Assembly: GCF_905175375.1 (NCBI RefSeq)
Contig: NZ_CAJIMS010000001.1
Span: 1,364,001-1,428,000 of the forward strand
DNA: 64,000 nucleotides
Source of the DNA: Chryseobacterium aquaeductus
GTDB lineage: Bacteria > Bacteroidota > Bacteroidia > Flavobacteriales > Weeksellaceae
Reading direction: 5' to 3'
The notes below the pieces were generated by a model. That model was not told the DNA's origin. It worked only from the letters and a program-made list of their open reading frames with translations, and ran no database searches. Numbering within the stretch: the stretch's first letter is position 1; each line of letters opens with the position of its first letter. A program made the translations under genes and the position numbers. Below, one piece after another: positions 59,826-64,000 of this stretch.

Positions 59826-60683
59826 ATGGCATTCGAAAATTGGTTTAAAAGAAAAGCACAAAATATTACCACTTCTACTGATGACAAAAGAGATGTACCG
59901 AAAGGTCTTTGGCATCAGACTCCATCAGGAAAAGTTGTGGAGCACGATGAGCTTAAGAAAAACAATTACGTTTCTCCTGAAGACGGATTTCATGTAAGAA
60001 TTGGAAGTGCCGAGTTTTTCAGTATTCTTTTTGACGAAGGAAAATTCACTGAGCTCGATGCGAATGTTGAAAGTATTGATATGCTTCAATTTAAAGATAC
60101 AAAATCTTACACAGACCGTCTGAAAGAAGTAAAAGCCAAAACAAAGCTTACAGATTCTATCAGAAATGCAGTAGGAACCGTAAACGGAACCGAGATGGTA
60201 GTTTCTTGTATGGATTTTGCTTTTATCGGAGGTTCTTTAGGTTCAGTAATGGGTGAGAAAATCAGAAGAGCGATTGATTATTGTATTGAAAAAAGACTTC
60301 CGTACATGATTATTTGCCAATCTGGTGGTGCGAGAATGCAGGAAGCAACCTATTCTTTGATGCAGCTTGCAAAAGTACAATCGAAGTTGGCACAGCTTTC
60401 AGAAGCAGGACTTTTATACATCGCTTATCTTTGTGATCCTACTTTTGGTGGAATTACCGCATCTTTTGCAATGACTGCAGACATCATTATGGCTGAGCCA
60501 AAAGCATTGATCGGTTTTGCAGGACCAAGAGTGATCCGTGAGACCATCGGTAGAGACTTACCGGAAGGTTTCCAAACTTCAGAATTCCTTCAGGAAAAAG
60601 GATTTGTAGATTTCATTGTAAAAAGAACTGAGATCAAAGAAATCGTTTCTAAAACAGTTAATTTATTAGCCGTAAAAGCTTAA
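59826..60683 (+). CDS. accD: Acetyl-CoA carboxylase carboxyltransferase subunit beta
   Basis: A 285-residue AccD, which with AccA transfers the carboxyl group from biotin to acetyl-CoA, the first step of fatty acid synthesis. The crotonase-like core is intact: [60 protein letters not shown] and [20 protein letters not shown]. The N-terminal region has none of the four cysteines of the E. coli zinc ribbon; it reads [20 protein letters not shown] instead. A similar loss is known to me from other Flavobacteriia. Confidence 0.95.
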   Translation: MAFENWFKRKAQNITTSTDDKRDVPKGLWHQTPSGKVVEHDELKKNNYVSPEDGFHVRIGSAEFFSILFDEGKFTELDANVESIDMLQFKDTKSYTDRLKEVKAKTKLTDSIRNAVGTVNGTEMVVSCMDFAFIGGSLGSVMGEKIRRAIDYCIEKRLPYMIICQSGGARMQEATYSLMQLAKVQSKLAQLSEAGLLYIAYLCDPTFGGITASFAMTADIIMAEPKALIGFAGPRVIRETIGRDLPEGFQTSEFLQEKGFVDFIVKRTEIKEIVSKTVNLLAVKA

Positions 60684-60706
60684 AATTTTAAACTAAAAAA
60701 TAGATC

Positions 60707-60733
60707 ATCTCTCTCAATTTGGGAGAGATTTTC
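60707..60733 (+). terminator. Terminator of accD
   Basis: ATCTCTC-TCAATTTGG-GAGAGAT stem followed by a short T stretch (TTTTC), 24 nt after the stop. Confidence 0.7.
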
Positions 60734-60808
60734 ATTTAGATAATAGTAATAATTTATTTACTTTTATTTAAAATTATACAGCATGATTTTAAAGCAATAA
60801 GCCGAATT

Positions 60809-61321
60809 ATGAGGACTTTTAAAGTAATTTTCAACACCATCCGTGCCATGAGTTTTAAGAAAATTCTTAAACTCTTGTCGGCAGTTATACCTCATCCTTT
60901 ATTTTCAGTTTTAAGTTTTTATGCTACTGTTCAGGCTTTCTCGATCGCACAGAAATTATATCCGGAAACCGCTTCAAAAAACGGAGAAGGAAACGCATTC
61001 AGACATTCGTTTTGGTGTTGCCTTATTATCATGTACTGCAGTAAAGTCTCTTCGCCCGAAAAAGCATTTGATTTCTGCAAGAAAATCACAGATTTACACG
61101 AGGAATTATTCCCTAATGAGCCTTTAGAAACCAAAATGGATCTTCATAACAATAAAATAGGCATGGATTATTTTATGGAACTTTTACCCGGAATTCACCG
61201 CCAGTTTTTTGAGAAAAATTTCTTTATAGAAGGTCTTCAAAAGAAAACTGCCGAGGCAAAAGTTTTGAAAAATCTGGATGATGATTTTGCTGGGGAATTG
61301 GTGTATTTGGACGAAAAGTAA
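60809..61321 (+). CDS. DUF6973 domain protein
   Basis: A 170-residue protein. After a basic N-terminus and a hydrophobic stretch (LSAVIPHPLFSVLSFYATVQ) come the conserved polar blocks of DUF6973: GEGNAFRHSFWCCLIIMYC, DLHEELFPNEPLETKMDLHN and NKIGMDYFMELLPG. The His/Asn/Asp residues (NAFRHSFW, DLHEE, MDLHNNKIG) could form a metal or catalytic site, but no activity is known. Monocistronic, between the accD terminator and a dispersed repeat at 61339. Confidence 0.82.
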   Translation: MRTFKVIFNTIRAMSFKKILKLLSAVIPHPLFSVLSFYATVQAFSIAQKLYPETASKNGEGNAFRHSFWCCLIIMYCSKVSSPEKAFDFCKKITDLHEELFPNEPLETKMDLHNNKIGMDYFMELLPGIHRQFFEKNFFIEGLQKKTAEAKVLKNLDDDFAGELVYLDEK

Positions 61322-61338
61322 TTTTTACTTACTATATA

Positions 61339-61413
61339 GTTTGTCATTCTGCAGGAATTTCAGCACGATTTTTTTTTAAAATAAACAGTCTAGATTCCTT
61401 CGGAATGACAAAC
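61339..61413. repeat. GTTTGTCATTCC palindromic repeat, copy 3 (most complete)
   Basis: Left arm GTTTGTCATTCTGCAGGAAT (61339-61358) and right arm ATTCCTTCGGAATGACAAAC (61394-61413) are inverted copies with about 3 differences over 20 nt. This is the copy with both arms best kept. Confidence 0.75.
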
Positions 61414-61508
61414 ATTAGGGAAATTTATCGATGATATTAGAAATTTGTATTTCTTCCTTTTGTAAACTGATATTTTTTTAACTAAGTTTAAACAATTAAT
61501 TTAATCAA

Positions 61509-62912
61509 ATGGTTCTCAGCAGAATTTGGTCGGCCTTTATCATCATCGCCATTACTATTGCAAGTATAAAATACATCTCGTCAACCCATTACAAAAGCAT
61601 TTTCAATGATATGGTGGTCGGGAAAGGTGGCGACACGGTACAAGTTGCAACCCAAGATATGGCAACACTTTCTCCCATCGTTCGAGACAGTCTGCGGGCA
61701 AAAAATGATTTTGCTGAAAGTAGAATTCATTATAAAACTGATTCTTTAAAACAAAATGTACAAGTTTACCGAGTACAGGAAGCAGACGGAGTTATCGGAA
61801 CTTCAGAAACCGCAGTAAAAATCTGTATCGGTTTGATCGGAATCATGACGCTCTTCATGGGATTCATGAGTATTGCAGAAAAAGCCGGAGGAATCAATCT
61901 TTTGAGCAGACTAATACAGCCATTTTTCTCAAGATTATTTCCCGAAATCCCAAAGAATCATCCCGCCTTCGGACACATGCTTATGAATTTCAGTGCCAAT
62001 CTTTTGGGTCTGGATAATGCCGCAACACCTTTTGGCTTAAAGGCCATGGAAAGTTTACAAACTCTAAATACTGATAAAGATACGGCAAGCAATTCTCAAA
62101 TTATGTTTCTTTGTCTGCATGCTGGAGGAATGACTTTGATTCCGGTTTCTATAATTGCCATTCGAGCTTCTATGGGTTCTAAAACACCGACAGATATTTT
62201 TCTTCCTTGCATGATTGCGACATTCGCAGCAACTCTTGCGGCAATGATTATCGTTTCATTATATCAAAAAATAAATCTTTTGAAACCTATTGTACTTGCT
62301 TATGTAGGTGGAATTTCAGCATTGATTGCACTTTTGGTTGTTTATTTAGTCCAGTTGAGCAAAAATGAATTGGATGATTTCAGCAAAATTTTAAGCAACG
62401 GACTGATTCTTTTTATTTTCGTAGCAATCGTTCTTGGTGCCGTCTATAAAAAAATCAATGTTTTTGATGCATTTATTGAGGGCGCAAAAGAAGGCTTCTG
62501 GACTTGCGTAAAGATCATTCCCTATTTAGTAGGAATGTTGATTGCCATTTCATTATTAAGAACTTCAGGAGTTTTTGATGTCATCATTGACGGAATGAAA
62601 TGGGTTGCAAATATTGCTAATTTAGACGCAAGATTTGTAGACGGATTACCAACAGCTTTAATCAAACCATTATCAGGTTCCGGAGCTCGCGGAATGATGG
62701 TTGATACGATGGCAACTTTCGGTGCAGATAGCTTCCAGGGGAAATTGGCGGCGGTGCTTCAAGGAAGCTCAGATACTACGTTTTATGTGATTGCGGTTTA
62801 CTTCGGAGCAGTTGCTGTGAAGAATACGAGATATACGGTTGTTGCTATGCTTTTGGCTGATTTGGTGGGTGTGATTACTGCAATTGGATTGGCATATTTG
62901 TTTTTTGCTTAA
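61509..62912 (+). CDS. Fused SpmA-SpmB nucleoside-recognition membrane protein
   Basis: A 467-residue membrane protein with about ten helices, corresponding to SpmA and SpmB of spore formers joined in one chain. The SpmA-like part has GIMTLFMGFMSIAEKAGGIN, LMNFSANLLGLDNAATPFGL and LKAMESLQ; the SpmB-like part has FIEGAKEGFWTCVKIIPYLV, LPTALIKPLSGSGARGMMVD and AAVLQGSSDTTFYVIAVYFG. Each half has a nucleoside-recognition Gate domain. The role outside spore formers is unknown. The next gene starts 16 nt downstream. Confidence 0.9.
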   Translation: MVLSRIWSAFIIIAITIASIKYISSTHYKSIFNDMVVGKGGDTVQVATQDMATLSPIVRDSLRAKNDFAESRIHYKTDSLKQNVQVYRVQEADGVIGTSETAVKICIGLIGIMTLFMGFMSIAEKAGGINLLSRLIQPFFSRLFPEIPKNHPAFGHMLMNFSANLLGLDNAATPFGLKAMESLQTLNTDKDTASNSQIMFLCLHAGGMTLIPVSIIAIRASMGSKTPTDIFLPCMIATFAATLAAMIIVSLYQKINLLKPIVLAYVGGISALIALLVVYLVQLSKNELDDFSKILSNGLILFIFVAIVLGAVYKKINVFDAFIEGAKEGFWTCVKIIPYLVGMLIAISLLRTSGVFDVIIDGMKWVANIANLDARFVDGLPTALIKPLSGSGARGMMVDTMATFGADSFQGKLAAVLQGSSDTTFYVIAVYFGAVAVKNTRYTVVAMLLADLVGVITAIGLAYLFFA

Positions 62913-62928
62913 ATTTAAAATAAAAAAA

Positions 62929-63321
62929 ATGATACACGATAAAGACTACATTCTTCGCATTGTAAAACAATTCTCTGAATTTCTCACTAAAAGAATTTTA
63001 GGTGAAAGTGAAGAAACGATTTCCGATCAGCAAAGAATTTTCGATACCAATATGAACGATACTTTTAAGATGAGCTTTGATGAACTTTCTTCAAAATCTA
63101 CTGAAGAAATTACACAATCAATTCATGAAAAAGAAAGCAATCACCATATTCCGTATTTTGAACTTTTAGGTCATCTATTTTATGCGAAAGCAAAAGAAAC
63201 TGACAACAAAAATTTTTCAGAAAAATCTATCGTCTTTTACCAATTATATTTACAAACAAGCGGAATTTTTGCACTTCCCATTATCACTAGAATCAACGAA
63301 GTAAAAAAAGCACTTGAATAA
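62929..63321 (+). CDS. Small protein of unknown function
   Basis: A 130-residue soluble, mostly alpha-helical protein. The ATG at 62929 (MIHDKDYILRIVKQFSEFLT) is preferred over a start at 62884 inside the SpmAB gene. The C-terminal half (HIPYFELLGHLFYAKAKETD) and IVFYQLYLQTSGIFALPIIT looks like a TPR-type pair of helices. I recognise no family. It lies 16 nt after the SpmAB gene and probably shares its transcript; a terminator overlaps its stop codon. Confidence 0.75.
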   Translation: MIHDKDYILRIVKQFSEFLTKRILGESEETISDQQRIFDTNMNDTFKMSFDELSSKSTEEITQSIHEKESNHHIPYFELLGHLFYAKAKETDNKNFSEKSIVFYQLYLQTSGIFALPIITRINEVKKALE

Positions 63322-63336
63322 AGTGTTTTTTTGTTT
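63310..63336. terminator. Terminator between convergent genes
   Basis: AAAGCACTT-GAAT-AAAGTGTTTTTTT: short stem with a T tract, overlapping the stop codon at 63319-63321; A-rich on the left for the minus-strand gene. Confidence 0.7.
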
Positions 63337-64000
63337 AGAATGAAATTTTATACGTTCCTGTAGAAGAAACACTGGCTTTTTCTGCCTTTACATATTTCTT
63401 CACCCAAGAAACGGAAGTAGAAACCACACACGGGTCTGAAATTCCACCAGATCGTCTTGCTGATGATACATTTCCTGCTTTATCTACTGTGTAAGCAATT
63501 GTAATAGATCCGCCGGCAGAACAGTTGTGGCTTGGCTGAGCGCCGCCTCTTCCCATTGTACCGGGTATGTAGCCAACCAATCTTCTGTCGATTCCTACTT
63601 TGCTGTCACCATTTCCGTCGCCGCCTAGAGGATCGCCATCATTTCCGATTCCGTCACCTGTTCCCTGACTTCCTGCTTTGGTTCCACGACCTCTGATTAA
63701 GTTTCCGATTGCGGCAGTTCCCTTTCCATCTCCGTTGCCTGTTTTTGAATTGGCTGTTGTGGCAGAACTTTTAGCTTTCGTTTTTGTTGTAGAACTTGCT
63801 GTAGATTTTTTATTTGTTTTTGAATCCTCCTTTTTGGGAGCGGTCACTTTAGAATTGTTTCCGGTAATGATTTTATCTTTTACTTCAGTCTTTTTGTTTT
63901 CAGATTTATTGCCCTGGGTAATTACTGTTTTCGGTTCAGAAACTATATTTTCTATCGGTTCGGGTGCATTTTCTTTAGCATTTGCAGCTAGACTGCCTTC
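63335..64000 (-). CDS. TonB-family protein, C-terminal part, running off the right edge
   Basis: The frame stays open from the stop at 63335 to the window end (221 codons), so the GTG at 63847 is not a real start. The protein is rich in Lys, Ser, Thr and Gly: a linker (ENIVSEPKTVITQGNKSENK), a Lys/Ser/Thr tract, a Gly/Asp-rich stretch (GTGDGIGNDGDPLGGDGNGD) and a C-terminal domain SIDCS-free but with two cysteines (SHNCSAGGSITIAYTVDKAG, ISDPCVVSTSVSWVKKYVKA). The order and the GxxxxTVDxxGNVxxA strand match Bacteroidota TonB-family proteins with glycine-rich spacers. The membrane anchor would lie outside. Confidence 0.75.
   Translation of the reverse strand, partial: EGSLAANAKENAPEPIENIVSEPKTVITQGNKSENKKTEVKDKIITGNNSKVTAPKKEDSKTNKKSTASSTTKTKAKSSATTANSKTGNGDGKGTAAIGNLIRGRGTKAGSQGTGDGIGNDGDPLGGDGNGDSKVGIDRRLVGYIPGTMGRGGAQPSHNCSAGGSITIAYTVDKAGNVSSARRSGGISDPCVVSTSVSWVKKYVKAEKASVSSTGTYKISF

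Overview
The window is about 64 kb of a low-GC, gene-dense chromosome from a member of Bacteroidota, most likely family Weeksellaceae and close to Chryseobacterium. The basis is inference from gene content: GLPGLI, DUF3078, DUF4919 and DUF6443 families, a type IX secretion (T9SS) sorting domain, a sufABCD operon lacking sufS/sufE, an AccD without its zinc ribbon, promoters of the Bacteroidota form TTG-N19/21-TAnnTTTG, and weak or absent Shine-Dalgarno sequences. I saw no tRNA, rRNA, CRISPR array, transposase or prophage.

Layout. 1-2.8 kb: a YgiB/YgiC-like lipoprotein and ATP-grasp operon (minus strand), divergent from a YpfJ-type metallopeptidase. 2.9-7.9 kb: the Fe-S operon sufA-sufB-sufC-sufD, interrupted by two frameshifted accessory genes (a four-helix-bundle/S23-like gene and a GxxExxY gene). 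8-25 kb: housekeeping and membrane genes, including rhomboid protease, dprA, gdhA, a KirBac-type K+ channel, truncated haemoglobin, a Ca2+/H+ antiporter, two large DUF4836-like proteins, and an hflX-DUF4919-antiporter-alkD operon.

26.3-35.6 kb is the accessory island. Four tightly spaced plus-strand genes encode a T9SS-exported propeller-like protein carrying several in-frame repeat insertions, a 1205-residue YD/RHS-like protein with a DUF5977 domain, a 1178-residue DUF6443/RHS protein, and an 85-residue protein. The RHS protein ends in a variable domain with the R / S-T-S-like / E-x-E arrangement of an ADP-ribosyltransferase, so the 85-residue gene 4 nt downstream is the obvious immunity candidate. 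A short displaced piece of another rhs gene follows it. This is the best candidate for an undescribed system: a polymorphic toxin-immunity module whose tip has been exchanged.

36-64 kb returns to core genes: an S46 dipeptidyl-peptidase, yifB/comM, csaA-like, a DEDDy exonuclease with SufT-like DUF59, sulfurtransferase, OsmC, HMG-CoA lyase, pepT, thiL, several TonB C-terminal-domain proteins, mutS, bestrophin, a SpoU methyltransferase, NAD kinase, fbaA, accD and a fused SpmA-SpmB protein. Intergenic spaces carry several small dispersed repeat families, described separately. Where the first possible start codon looked wrong, starts were moved and the reason is given. All family names are from recognition of the translated sequence, not from a database search.
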